A DNA stretch of 64,000 bases, from positions 7,705 through 71,704 of the forward strand of contig NZ_VKHR01000002.1 in NCBI RefSeq assembly GCF_009663145.1, read 5' to 3'. This DNA is from Shewanella sp. TC10 (GTDB taxonomy: Bacteria; Pseudomonadota; Gammaproteobacteria; Enterobacterales; Shewanellaceae). The notes beneath the pieces are model-generated. The model was not told where the DNA came from and made no database searches. It saw only the letters and a list, made by a program, of their open reading frames with translations. The position numbers and the translations under genes were made by a program. Shown here one piece after another: positions 25,134 through 33,695 of the stretch. Numbering within the stretch: the stretch's first letter is position 1; every line of letters begins with the position of its first letter.

Positions 25134-25435
25134 AAGAGACTATGGTTACTCTTACCCTTAAACTCTCTAAATCTTCTACATTGTTCTTGTCCAAATATTT
25201 GTTAGTGTTTATGAAGCCAACATCGGTAATAAAGTAACATGCCTAATGAGCTGGTTTATCAATGGCAACCTATTTCTCTGCTTATCCTTGTTGCACGATT
25301 AAACGCTAGCTTTTCCCTCGTAATCAGCAGTCATTGCTGCGCTGTCCGCGCTTAAAAACCACTTCAGGCTTTTTAGTTATTGGTCGCTTGGTGATTTCTT
25401 GTTAAAATCGCTGCAAATTTATAGGAGCGTTTCAA
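25128..25435. other. Cassette-array remnant and pyrophosphatase leader
   Basis: The first 78 bp carry the degenerate attC of cassette B. The remaining sequence up to 25435 should hold the promoter of the pyrophosphatase gene; I cannot place the -35/-10 boxes with confidence. The Shine-Dalgarno AGGAG precedes its ATG by nine bases. Confidence 0.5.
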
Positions 25436-26356
25436 ATGGCAATGTATGTAGTGGGTCACAAGATCCCAGATTCAGATTCAATCTGCGGTGCTATCGCACT
25501 AGCTTACTTAAAAAATCAAATCGATGAGCCTGCAATCGCAGCGCGTTTAGGCGAACTTTCACCTGAAACCGCCTATATCTTAGATAGATTCGGTTTCGAC
25601 GCACCAGAGTTCAAAGAAAGCTATGCTGGCGAAGAAGTGTATATTGTTGATCATTCTGAATTAACGCAAGCACCAGATGATATCGCTGAAGCCACAATCG
25701 TAGGTATTGTTGATCATCACAAATTAGGTGACTTAACCACTTCTACACCACTAGAATGTTGGATCCGCCCTGTTGGTTGTTCAAACACTGTCATTAAAAT
25801 GATGTACGACTTCTACCAAGTAGAAATCCCAGCAAACATCGCTGGCATCATGATGTGCGCAATTTTAAGTGACACAGTTATCTTCAAATCACCAACTTGC
25901 ACCACTGCTGATATCCGCTGTGTTGAAGCATTAGCTGAAATCGCTGGCATCGAAGACTTTAAAGAAGTGGGCATGGAAATGTTCAAAGTGAAGTCTGCGG
26001 TAGATGGCACTCCTGCACGTGACCTTGTTATGCGTGACTTTAAAGACTTCAACATGAACGGTAACCTTGTCGGTATCGGTCAACTAGAAGTGATCGACCT
26101 AGCTGTATTTGATGATATTAAAGCTGAGTTAGAAGCTGATATTGCAGCACTTAAAGCGGAAGGTAATCGTCACAGCGTATTATTACTGCTTACCGATATC
26201 ATGAAAGAAGGCTCTGAAATGCTCGTCGTTTCAGACAATGCTGACTTAACTGAACAAGCATACGGTAAAGCAACTGTTGATGGTCGAGTGTGGTTAGACG
26301 GTGTATTAAGCCGTAAGAAACAAGTCGTTCCTTCACTGCAAGATGTGTTTGCCTAA
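25436..26356 (+). CDS. ppaC: Manganese-dependent (family II) inorganic pyrophosphatase
   Basis: The protein has 306 residues, the usual length of the DHH-type family II enzymes. It hydrolyses pyrophosphate to phosphate in the cytoplasm with Mn2+ or Co2+. The metal ligands are visible: GHKIPDSDS near residue 8, IVDHSE near 75, the DHH motif in GIVDHHKLG, and SDTVIFKSPT near 150. The C-terminal SRKKQVVPSL is the substrate-binding motif. A good AGGAG precedes the ATG. No CBS regulatory insert is present. It follows the cassette pair but is a core gene. Confidence 0.95.
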   Translation: MAMYVVGHKIPDSDSICGAIALAYLKNQIDEPAIAARLGELSPETAYILDRFGFDAPEFKESYAGEEVYIVDHSELTQAPDDIAEATIVGIVDHHKLGDLTTSTPLECWIRPVGCSNTVIKMMYDFYQVEIPANIAGIMMCAILSDTVIFKSPTCTTADIRCVEALAEIAGIEDFKEVGMEMFKVKSAVDGTPARDLVMRDFKDFNMNGNLVGIGQLEVIDLAVFDDIKAELEADIAALKAEGNRHSVLLLLTDIMKEGSEMLVVSDNADLTEQAYGKATVDGRVWLDGVLSRKKQVVPSLQDVFA

Positions 26357-26392
26357 GCTGTTTCGGCAATATTAATCAACATCTTATAAAGC

Positions 26393-26422
26393 AAAAAGCT
26401 GAGTCCTTTGATTCAGCTTTTT
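26393..26422 (+). terminator. Terminator of ppaC
   Basis: AAAAAGCTGA (26393-26402) pairs perfectly with TCAGCTTTTT (26413-26422). The stem ends in a T run, as in a typical intrinsic terminator. Confidence 0.8.
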
Positions 26423-26476
26423 CGTATTAAGATATTAAGCTTTTCTCTTCTTTCTACTTCTTACTCATTTTGTTTA

Positions 26477-26794
26477 TCAAACTGTAAGAAGCTCAATCCA
26501 AGCTTCTGAATCTGCCACCATAAATTTATAGCTTTTATGATTATTCAGCTCAATTTTTATAGCATCAGCTGTCACAGGTAAAATACCACCGCCTGTACCC
26601 CAGCATTTTTCCACCTTTTCAATTTCATCAAGCGCTATTTCATAAGGTCCCATTTCAAATATCTTATTTGAGGCCTCAAAACATAAACGACTTTCTGTTA
26701 GCGATAATTTTCCATCACCACTGAAAGCACCATTTTGTGCAGTAGCAAATGTGGATTTGATAATTGTTTCATGACCAAAATCTATCGCGCTCAT
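26477..26794 (-). CDS. GRAM/PH-like domain hypothetical protein (105 aa)
   Basis: The sequence pattern resembles GRAM or bacterial PH-like domains: GKLSLTESRLCFEAS, then IALDEIEKVEKCW, ADAIKIELNNHKSYKFMV and a final SEAWIELL helix. These folds bind lipids or proteins. No signal peptide or membrane segment is present, so it is probably cytoplasmic. It is isolated, flanked by ppaC (convergent) and a divergent lipoprotein gene. The assignment rests on pattern similarity only. Confidence 0.6.
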   Translation of the reverse strand: MSAIDFGHETIIKSTFATAQNGAFSGDGKLSLTESRLCFEASNKIFEMGPYEIALDEIEKVEKCWGTGGGILPVTADAIKIELNNHKSYKFMVADSEAWIELLTV

Positions 26795-27086
26795 TCATTG
26801 TTCCTTATCATCTTGTGACAATATTAAGAATCTACAATTTGTCTTTATTAAACTAAATTCCATTTAGATACATTAATAACAGGCTTTCTAATGGCTACAA
26901 TGAGAGTTTTTAATCGAATAAAAAAACAGCTACTTACTAACTTATATGTACTGACTAAATCACCATAATCAAGTAGTTTAATAACAAGATACTTAATGCT
27001 TTCTCAACACTATTTGTTAGTACTTTTTAACCTCTCAAATATAAGTATAGACAGCCATAGCTGAACAGCCATTGAACCAAGCAAAT

Positions 27087-27446
27087 ATGGACAAGAAAAT
27101 GATGAAAAGCCCTCAATCAGTATATCCAAAACTCGCTGTAGCCTTCGCTATGATGACAAGCCTAAGCGCTTGTATTACCTTACCAAATACTCAGACTGAA
27201 GAGGTATCAGTGCTATGGTCTGAGCAAGGGAATATGGATGTTTGTGAACTAAAAGGCACTTTGATTGGATCTCAAGGCCATTGGTATGACTATCTATTTA
27301 TTTCAAATAAAGATTTAACTCAAGGTGCTATTAACCAGCTACGCAATGAAGCCAGCGATATGGGCGCTAACACGGTTTTCCTTTATAAACCTAAAACCTT
27401 TGCCACGTCAGTGACATTTTTAGCTAACGCTTATGTGTGTCCTTGA
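27087..27446 (+). CDS. DUF4156-type lipoprotein
   Basis: A small exported lipoprotein with lipobox LSAC after a hydrophobic segment. The mature part fits DUF4156: CELKGTLIGSQGHWYDYLFIS, then NQLRNEASDMGANTVF. Its function is unknown, and it is probably anchored to the outer membrane. The start is uncertain: I take the ATG at 27087, but a TTG at 27072 and ATGs at 27099 and 27102 are in frame, and none has a strong ribosome-binding site. Confidence 0.75.
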   Translation: MDKKMMKSPQSVYPKLAVAFAMMTSLSACITLPNTQTEEVSVLWSEQGNMDVCELKGTLIGSQGHWYDYLFISNKDLTQGAINQLRNEASDMGANTVFLYKPKTFATSVTFLANAYVCP

Positions 27447-27497
27447 CTCACTTTAGATTAAAGCTTGAAATGGAGTCATTTCTACATGATAAAACTA

Positions 27498-27569
27498 ATA
27501 CTTAGATACTTAGATACTTAGATACTTAGATACTTAGTTACTTAGTTACTTAGTTACTTAGTTACTTAG
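27498..27569. repeat. Nine tandem 8-bp repeats
   Basis: Five copies of ATACTTAG are followed directly by four copies of TTACTTAG, 72 bp in all, in a non-coding spacer. The block-wise A-to-T change at the first base suggests two rounds of slippage expansion. Confidence 0.95.
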
Positions 27570-27673
27570 AGCTATAGACTTTTACAACCAAATCTTTATA
27601 GACTAAAACAAATAATCTAATCAAGATTACAAATACTTAAACGGACTTAAGAATTTACTTTAAAAGGAATTTT

Positions 27674-28441
27674 ATGAAACGCTTTTTATCTATTAGTTGT
27701 TCATTTGTACTGGGCATTATTTCAACTCTACTTTTTCAAAACCTGACAAATCCCCCACTAAAAATTAACTCAAAAAATCAAGAGTTAAGCTCGAGCCAAA
27801 ATCAATACAAACAATTCGAGAGGTCAACTCAACAATTAACTCAAAAACAAATTAATCTAGAAAACAACGCAAAAGATTCAAGAATAAAAATGGAGTCATC
27901 TTCTACAACCGTTCTTGAATCAAAAGCTTCAGATATTGAAGATACAACGACTAAAAGCCATGAACTAAGAAATAATGAAAGCCACTCTAACATCAAGGCT
28001 ACAGAACTTGCGCAGCAACCAGAGCAACTTGAAACCTACCTTACCAATGATGAGCTACAAGCCGTATTACCAGAAACATTCGCTAATTGGATTTTTGAAT
28101 CAAAAAATCCCAAATTAGTGTCTACTTATCAGGATTTCTATAGCGAAACAATAGACTATGATTGGGCAATAGATATACAAACTCGAATTAGTGATTTCTT
28201 CAAGTTGCATCCTAATGTAGATAACCTCAAAGAGTTTAAAGTAACTTGTAAATCCAATACTTGTGAAATATGGGCGTTTACTCAAGATGCATCTGGGCTC
28301 ATGCCAATTTTTAGAGACTTAGTCAGTGAGTCTTGGTTTCGAAGCAGCTTTAAACTTCCCGTAGAATATAGTGGACAGCAAGTAACAGCAGAGTTTGGAG
28401 AGAGTTCTTACATGTTATTGACAAGAAAAGTCGATAATTAA
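27674..28441 (+). CDS. Membrane-anchored hypothetical protein with coiled-coil-like stalk
   Basis: I do not recognise this 255-residue protein. Residues 5-22 form an N-terminal membrane anchor or uncleaved signal. Residues about 35-120 are polar and rich in Gln, Ser, Glu and Lys, suggesting a flexible or coiled stalk. A globular C-terminal part (about 125-255) has CKSNTCEIWA near residue 195, whose Cys pair would form a disulfide in the periplasm. A good AAAGGA precedes the ATG. It lies alone after the 8-bp repeat tract. Confidence 0.7.
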   Translation: MKRFLSISCSFVLGIISTLLFQNLTNPPLKINSKNQELSSSQNQYKQFERSTQQLTQKQINLENNAKDSRIKMESSSTTVLESKASDIEDTTTKSHELRNNESHSNIKATELAQQPEQLETYLTNDELQAVLPETFANWIFESKNPKLVSTYQDFYSETIDYDWAIDIQTRISDFFKLHPNVDNLKEFKVTCKSNTCEIWAFTQDASGLMPIFRDLVSESWFRSSFKLPVEYSGQQVTAEFGESSYMLLTRKVDN

Positions 28442-28606
28442 CCATATGGTATTAAAAGGTAATTAACAATTTCTAAAGAGATACTAATTTCTAGCAGAGT
28501 GATATTACTTAATCATTTTATACCAATTTAGAACCTTCAGCATTTCTGGGAATTTTGTAGCCAAGACTTTATATGCCCAAAGTCGATATGATAGAGGTTA
28601 AGCTAA

Positions 28607-28644
28607 CCTTGTTGCAGGGCTATTTAGATAGCCCTGCAACAAGG
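28607..28644. terminator. Strong hairpin between convergent genes
   Basis: A perfect 17-bp stem (CCTTGTTGCAGGGCTAT and complement) has a TTAG loop. It sits between the ends of two convergent hypothetical genes. T tracts are weak on both sides, so it may act as terminator or as a 3' stabiliser. Confidence 0.55.
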
Positions 28645-28680
28645 TGTTACTTTGCGGAAGTTACATAATAGATAACACGT

Positions 28681-29178
28681 CTACTTTAAAACCTTAAGAG
28701 AGCCTAAAAACAATTGCGAACTTCTTTTAGGAATATCACCCTCCCCAAAAAAAACGATTTGACTCACTAGGCTATCATCTAAGTGAATAAAACGTTGCGT
28801 GACATTTCGGCCCTCATAAATCAAATGATATTCATCGCCCAAATAATCCATCACATAAATATTATTCGATGAGATTAATTCAGCACCTTTTTTGATTAAG
28901 GAAGCTGGACCAGACTGCGCATGTAATATGCTTTCACCGCGAAATACACTGATTCCATACTCAACATTTTCCCTTCTTAATCGCACCATTTCAATTTGTA
29001 AATTTTCAACACTGATATTCTCAACTTTAGGCTTATCAGGGAACTTTACCACCACATTATCAGAGTCAAATTGATACTGAAGCCAATTCTGACCATCTAC
29101 CTGTTCCTTCGTGTTGAAGTGTTTATATATAACCATTGCGATAATGCCAATTAAGGCAAATTTTATAATTTTTCCCAC
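28681..29178 (-). CDS. Membrane-anchored hypothetical protein (165 aa)
   Basis: Not recognised. One N-terminal membrane helix (about residues 4-20) is followed by a soluble domain of about 140 residues, probably periplasmic. Its alternating strand pattern (VVVKFPDKPKVENISVENLQIEMVR... YGISVF) suggests a small beta-rich fold like that seen in secreted PsbP-like proteins; this is only a guess. There is no lipobox. Confidence 0.65.
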   Translation of the reverse strand: MGKIIKFALIGIIAMVIYKHFNTKEQVDGQNWLQYQFDSDNVVVKFPDKPKVENISVENLQIEMVRLRRENVEYGISVFRGESILHAQSGPASLIKKGAELISSNNIYVMDYLGDEYHLIYEGRNVTQRFIHLDDSLVSQIVFFGEGDIPKRSSQLFLGSLKVLK

Positions 29179-29398
29179 TCTAAATCCCTTTAGATTAGCT
29201 GATGTATAAACTTGAATCTAAGCTAACTTAACCAATTTGATAAAACAAATATTTGTGTGGGACCCATTACGATCAATTAGATTAATGACTTAGTAACTAA
29301 TTGCTAAATGGGAGTATTTTTAAAGACGTTATACCCAAAGTCTAAAACCACCAAATATATTAATTAACTCAACACATTTGGCGGAAAAATCTTACGTA

Positions 29399-30685
29399 TT
29401 AAATACCGACGCAGTTAGCATAATAAGTGACGGTGGCGGGCCAGTCTGAAAACACGCCCATAACACCGACTTCTTTTGTTAACACATCCAGTAATTCAAA
29501 TGCATCACCTTCATTATCGACAGCATCAGTTATCGATTGATAATACCAACCGCCTGCGCCTTGGGTTAATAAACCAGAACGCTCTAACGTCCAAGTAATA
29601 ATATTCAATCCAGCCGCTTTAGCTGCGACAGCATACTCTGAGGGAACTATTTGATTCTCGGCATCTAGCGTCACCAACACCCATAACGGCGGAGCAACAA
29701 TCTTGACTCCTTCATTCGCAAGCTCATCCATAGTCGGTGACCAAGTCATGCTGTTTTGAGGATCAAAATCAGCAAGATCATAACGATCATCTAGATATAC
29801 GGCTTGATCGGCAAAGTCTGGGGTATTCGAAATCCAATATTTCACATCATCTAAATTAAATGACTGCGGATACACCATTGCAGGACTGACATCTGCTGCC
29901 ACATATTCATCTAACATTTTTTGGGCATAATCTTGCTGACTAAAACCATCAAATGGCATCACTACACTGGCGGACTTTAGTTCTGGTGTCATTTTGACTC
30001 CTGCCGCTTTAAACATAGTGATACTTTCAGCATGGGTCATTAGAGTACCGCTACCTGAGTATAAATCGGTGCGCCAGTTAGCCGTTCCAGCCATAAACTC
30101 TTCAACGGTTGTGGCATTCGGGTTCGCCCCATCCATTTTACCTTCAAGCATTTTAAACTCAGCCAAGGTGATATCGCTGGTGCAGCATTGCGCCGTCGCC
30201 ATAACACCATTTGCTAAGTCTGCAGGGCTGAAAGGGACTGAACATTTTGCAGCAAGTTCTGGTATCGCTAAAATATTAGTTGTTGTCGCCAAATCACATT
30301 GCGAATGTCGGCAAACAAGCTCTTTGTCTTGGGTAAAAGTGACATCACACTCAACAATCCCTGCGCCTGAATCAATCGCAGCTTGATATGACTCTTTAGT
30401 ATGCTCAGGAAACTGCATTGCCGCGCCGCGATGACCGATGGAAAAGTCATGTCGATACATAACATCACCTGCGCATTGAGCTAACTGCGCTTTAAGATCA
30501 CTCTCTTGCATTTGCTCAACTAGAAAAGTCGGCCTAGGACCTACACTCACAACAACTGTTCGATTTAACAATGGACTAACTTCACCTGCTTCATTATTGT
30601 CATCGTCGTCATTACAACCTGAAATCAACAACAAACTCCCTACCATCCCTACTAGGGCAAGTTTGTTTATCCTTTTCATCAACAT
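29399..30685 (-). CDS. Glycerophosphodiester phosphodiesterase family lipoprotein
   Basis: A 428-residue exported lipoprotein, with lipobox LISGC followed by an Asp/Asn-rich linker. The GDPD TIM-barrel motifs are visible: [13 protein letters not shown] (catalytic HRG and Glu), [19 protein letters not shown] (metal-binding Glu and Asp), and a late TWTLERSG. It probably cleaves glycerophosphodiesters to glycerol-3-phosphate and alcohol outside the inner membrane. I choose the ATG at 30685 because TGGAG lies six bases upstream; an in-frame ATG four codons earlier has no such site. Extra cysteines (CCTSD, AKCS) suggest disulfides. A PhoB-box-like pair precedes it, fitting phosphate-starvation control. 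Confidence 0.85.
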   Translation of the reverse strand: MLMKRINKLALVGMVGSLLLISGCNDDDDNNEAGEVSPLLNRTVVVSVGPRPTFLVEQMQESDLKAQLAQCAGDVMYRHDFSIGHRGAAMQFPEHTKESYQAAIDSGAGIVECDVTFTQDKELVCRHSQCDLATTTNILAIPELAAKCSVPFSPADLANGVMATAQCCTSDITLAEFKMLEGKMDGANPNATTVEEFMAGTANWRTDLYSGSGTLMTHAESITMFKAAGVKMTPELKSASVVMPFDGFSQQDYAQKMLDEYVAADVSPAMVYPQSFNLDDVKYWISNTPDFADQAVYLDDRYDLADFDPQNSMTWSPTMDELANEGVKIVAPPLWVLVTLDAENQIVPSEYAVAAKAAGLNIITWTLERSGLLTQGAGGWYYQSITDAVDNEGDAFELLDVLTKEVGVMGVFSDWPATVTYYANCVGI

Positions 30686-30785
30686 TTTTAGCTCCATTTA
30701 AATTTGAAACACTTACCACAAAGCAGTAAATGCTTTGTGTAAGTGATAAGGGGTAATGTAACCTTGCATAAGCTAAACAGAATAT

Positions 30786-30813
30786 GTGACTATAAAAACA
30801 ACAAAATATGACA
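30786..30813 (-). promoter_or_regulatory. PhoB-box-like repeats upstream of the GDPD gene
   Basis: Read on the minus strand, TGTCAT (30808-30813) and AGTCAC (30786-30791) lie exactly 22 bp apart, two turns of the 11-bp PhoB repeat. The unit between them matches weakly. The position, 100-130 bp before the start, is plausible. The role is inferred. Confidence 0.45.
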
Positions 30814-30909
30814 ATAATTAGTTATTACGAATATACGTTTTTCGTTATCGTATTTGGATAATTATGGTTAATCTCAACCGTAACTAACGACTCATTTTTA
30901 GGATGATAA

Positions 30910-31926
30910 ATGATCACTCACGAGCCAACGCCTCATTACCTTGCCAACCCTGATAGATATAAAAACATGGCCTTTGAACGTTGTGGCCGAAGTGGTATTC
31001 GATTACCGAAGTTATCCTTAGGCTTGTGGCAAAACTTTGGGGCAGATGATTCGCAAAGTAATGCCCGCAGCATGCTGCAAACGGCTTTTGATGCTGGTAT
31101 CACCCATTTTGATTTAGCCAATAACTACGGGCCACATTACGGTGCAGCCGAGTCAACATTTGGGGCTATTTATCAGCAAGACTTTAAGCAATATCGTGAT
31201 GAGTTAATTATTTCTAGTAAAGCTGGTTATGACATGTGGCCAGGGCCATATGGTATGGGGGGGTCACGTAAATATTTAGTCGCAAGTTGCGATCAAAGCC
31301 TCAAACGTACTGGGCTTGAGTATTTTGATATTTTTTATCATCACTGTATGGATCCAGACACTCCCATAGAAGAAACCATGCAAGCATTAGATTATATCGT
31401 CCGTTCAGGACGTGCTTTGTATGTAGGAATCTCAAATTATCAGCCAGCACAAACTCAGCAAGCGGTAAAAATACTACGTGAATTAGGCACACCACTGCTG
31501 ATCCATCAGCCACGGTATAATATGTTCGATCGCTGGATTGAAGATGGTTTAACCCAAGTGCTACAAGATGAAGGCGTTGGTTCAATTGTGTTCTCACCTT
31601 TAACTCAAGGGGTGTTAACTGATAAATATCTTAAAGGGATCCCGCAGGACTCGCGCGCAGCGCAGCATCACCAGATTTATTTAGCTGATAAAGACATCAC
31701 CCCTGCAAGGCTAAACAAAGTGACCGCATTAAACGAATTAGCACAACGACGTCAGCAATCACTAGCGCAAATGGCCATCGCATGGACACTAAATAATAAT
31801 GCTGTTACTAGCTGTTTAATTGGCGCCAGTCGCCCAGCCCAAATTACTGATTCAGTAAAAGCACTTAATCATCTTGAATTTAGCATCGATGAAATATCTC
31901 TTATTAATACCATCCTAAAGGAATAG
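30910..31926 (+). CDS. Aldo/keto reductase of the YghZ type
   Basis: The protein has 338 residues and closely follows E. coli YghZ (L-glyceraldehyde-3-phosphate reductase). Catalytic tetrad residues can be placed: Asp and Tyr in FDLANNYG, Lys in SSKAGYDMWPGPYG, His in YHHCMDP. NADPH-binding blocks IVFSPLTQGVLTDKYL and LIGASRP are near the C-terminus. It reduces aldehydes, such as glyceraldehyde-3-phosphate or methylglyoxal, in the cytoplasm. The ATG follows TTTTTAGGATGATAA. The next gene begins ten bases after its stop, so the two form an operon. Confidence 0.9.
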   Translation: MITHEPTPHYLANPDRYKNMAFERCGRSGIRLPKLSLGLWQNFGADDSQSNARSMLQTAFDAGITHFDLANNYGPHYGAAESTFGAIYQQDFKQYRDELIISSKAGYDMWPGPYGMGGSRKYLVASCDQSLKRTGLEYFDIFYHHCMDPDTPIEETMQALDYIVRSGRALYVGISNYQPAQTQQAVKILRELGTPLLIHQPRYNMFDRWIEDGLTQVLQDEGVGSIVFSPLTQGVLTDKYLKGIPQDSRAAQHHQIYLADKDITPARLNKVTALNELAQRRQQSLAQMAIAWTLNNNAVTSCLIGASRPAQITDSVKALNHLEFSIDEISLINTILKE

Positions 31927-31936
31927 GACTCAAACC

Positions 31937-32539
31937 ATGAATAACGACACCAGCTTTCAGCAATACCTTAACACTACCTTGGCAAAAACAATGACAAAAT
32001 GCGCGTTAATTGGGACACTTTTGATGACAATAATTAATCCGGTTGCCGCTGAGATAAACCCAACTCATCTAGATGATATCAAAGCAATAAAAATCAATAA
32101 CAACCAGGTCATCACCGCAGGGCTGCCCACTAAAAGTGAATTTACTATGCTTGCAGATGCGGGGGTTGAAGTCGTGATCAATTTAATTCCCACCAATAAC
32201 CCTAACTACTTGCAGCAAGAAGCAGACTTAGTCGAAAAGTCAGGCATGAAGTACGAAAATATTGAAGTGGATTGGCAACAGCCGACAATTGAAGACGTTG
32301 AGCAGTTTTTTACAGTGATGGAACGTCATAACGACAAATCGATATTGGTACATTGCGCGGCAAACTATCGCGCCTCAGCATTTTACTATTTGTACTTAGC
32401 TACCCAAGGTATCGATGTTTCTGGAGAAGTACTAGAAGATACATTATCGCCTTGGGGGAACTTACAACAAAGCTTTGCTAAATATCCACAATGGCAAGCA
32501 CTCATTGAACAAGTAAAGATCAAATATGCAAATCAATAA
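31937..32539 (+). CDS. Exported tyrosine-phosphatase-like protein
   Basis: A 200-residue protein with an N-terminal signal peptide (cleavage near PVAAE). The catalytic P-loop VHCAANYRAS fits CX5R of dual-specificity-type phosphatases, and NLIPTNNPNYLQQE...WQQPTIEDVEQFF resembles the BLH-type or 'beta-lactamase hydrolase-like' phosphatase fold. It would act in the periplasm, which is unusual for phosphotyrosine chemistry, so the natural substrate may be a small phosphoester. It overlaps an operon with the aldo/keto reductase (AGGA nine bases before the ATG). Confidence 0.8.
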   Translation: MNNDTSFQQYLNTTLAKTMTKCALIGTLLMTIINPVAAEINPTHLDDIKAIKINNNQVITAGLPTKSEFTMLADAGVEVVINLIPTNNPNYLQQEADLVEKSGMKYENIEVDWQQPTIEDVEQFFTVMERHNDKSILVHCAANYRASAFYYLYLATQGIDVSGEVLEDTLSPWGNLQQSFAKYPQWQALIEQVKIKYANQ

Positions 32540-32580
32540 CCTAAGCGTTTAAAGGAAATTATCAGTGGCTTGCCTACACC

Positions 32581-33372
32581 TTAGCAGCTTGCACTTGAGT
32601 GACTTAAGCAGCCACGATGATGTCCATCAAGTTTAGCGGATAATGCTTTGCACGAACTGCAGCTTAAGCGCCTTTTATAGTTCTTTTCAAAAAACTCTGA
32701 AGTTCTATTTTCTAGGCTCTGGAACAATTCTTGGTTGAGTGCCGTTTGCCACTGATATTGAGCCATCAATCTCGATAAGTGGCGGTAACATGTTGTAGAT
32801 TGATCTGACAAAAACTCTGGTGAAATTAATTTACTCTCAAATTGAGTCAGTGAGCCTGTTAAATAAAAAGTTATCCCTTGAACCAACTCCTTGGCTTGTA
32901 AAGGTGTTGCTGTTAACTCACCATTTTCAATAGCTAATTGCACCGCATCAGTTAACCATTGCCAAAACGAATTAATACGTTGTTTGAATAGTTTTACCTT
33001 TTCATCACTGGCTAACTTCCAAATCATTGCATTGACCGATACAGAACGTAAGGTAAAAAAGCTTCTGCTCCTTTTTATGGTTTCAAAAGTAAATAAAATA
33101 GGTAGCAGTAATCTTTCTTGCGCAGATAGTAGAGGGTTTTGTTCTACAAATAGCGGCATGTAATTTGAAGTCGCACTTCGTAAAAACAAACACACTAATA
33201 CATCTTCTTTGCGTTCAAATAACTTATACAAAGTCCCCGTTGAGCAGCCGACATCTTTGGCTATTTGTGAGAATTTAAATGACACAATCCCTTGGGACTC
33301 AATCAAAAGCTCAGCGACATCTAGAATTTGGTCACAGCGAAGTTGAGTCAATGTTTCTGTAGGACATTTCAT
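32581..33372 (-). CDS. TetR-family regulator with Cys-rich tail
   Basis: The N-terminal helix-turn-helix is typical: FSQIAKDVGCSTGTLYKLFERKEDVL at about residues 35-60. The C-terminal ligand domain follows, then a tail (last 27 residues) with four cysteines and three histidines (CSSCK, GHHRGCLSH, SASC), unusual for TetR proteins. It is divergent from the flavoprotein/tetraheme gene pair and probably controls it. I choose the ATG at 33372, with AGGT eight bases upstream; a GTG three codons earlier is possible. The tail might bind a metal or sense redox state (inference). Confidence 0.85.
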   Translation of the reverse strand: MKCPTETLTQLRCDQILDVAELLIESQGIVSFKFSQIAKDVGCSTGTLYKLFERKEDVLVCLFLRSATSNYMPLFVEQNPLLSAQERLLLPILFTFETIKRSRSFFTLRSVSVNAMIWKLASDEKVKLFKQRINSFWQWLTDAVQLAIENGELTATPLQAKELVQGITFYLTGSLTQFESKLISPEFLSDQSTTCYRHLSRLMAQYQWQTALNQELFQSLENRTSEFFEKNYKRRLSCSSCKALSAKLDGHHRGCLSHSSASC

Positions 33373-33487
33373 AATGCACACCTAATATTTGATTAACTCA
33401 ATTATCATCCTTATTACTCTTTATAGGTATAAAATCGATAGATAATCGGGATTAAGTTCACGCTAGCTAGGCTTTTTGATTGGTCTT

Positions 33488-33503
33488 TGTGATTCAGTTC
33501 ATA
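33488..33503 (+). promoter_or_regulatory. CRP-like site upstream of the flavoprotein gene
   Basis: TGTGATTCAGTTCATA matches TGTGA-N6-TCACA except one base in the right half. It lies about 200 bp before the flavoprotein start, between it and the divergent TetR gene. In Shewanella CRP is a main activator of anaerobic respiration genes, which fits the context. Confidence 0.45.
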
Positions 33504-33695
33504 TCTTATTTCAATAGTGATAATTAACCCCTGTTTATTCCCGTAAAAAAGAACTGATAACTCAGAAGCTCATGAACAATGTTCTTGACCCACTTCACGA
33601 ATAAAATTGCCCCCCCAAAAAAAGCGTGATGCCATTCAAATTTGGACGGCATCAATTTGTTTATCTTAGTCGCATCAAAATGCGAGGAAAGATAA

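Noticed and set aside
24200..25205. A complete integron platform (integrase and attI)
   Set aside because: No tyrosine-recombinase gene is present in the window and no attI could be identified; only cassettes and attC features are supported.
28607..28644. Riboswitch or small RNA
   Set aside because: A single perfect 17-bp stem between convergent genes is better explained as a transcription end or mRNA-stabilising hairpin.
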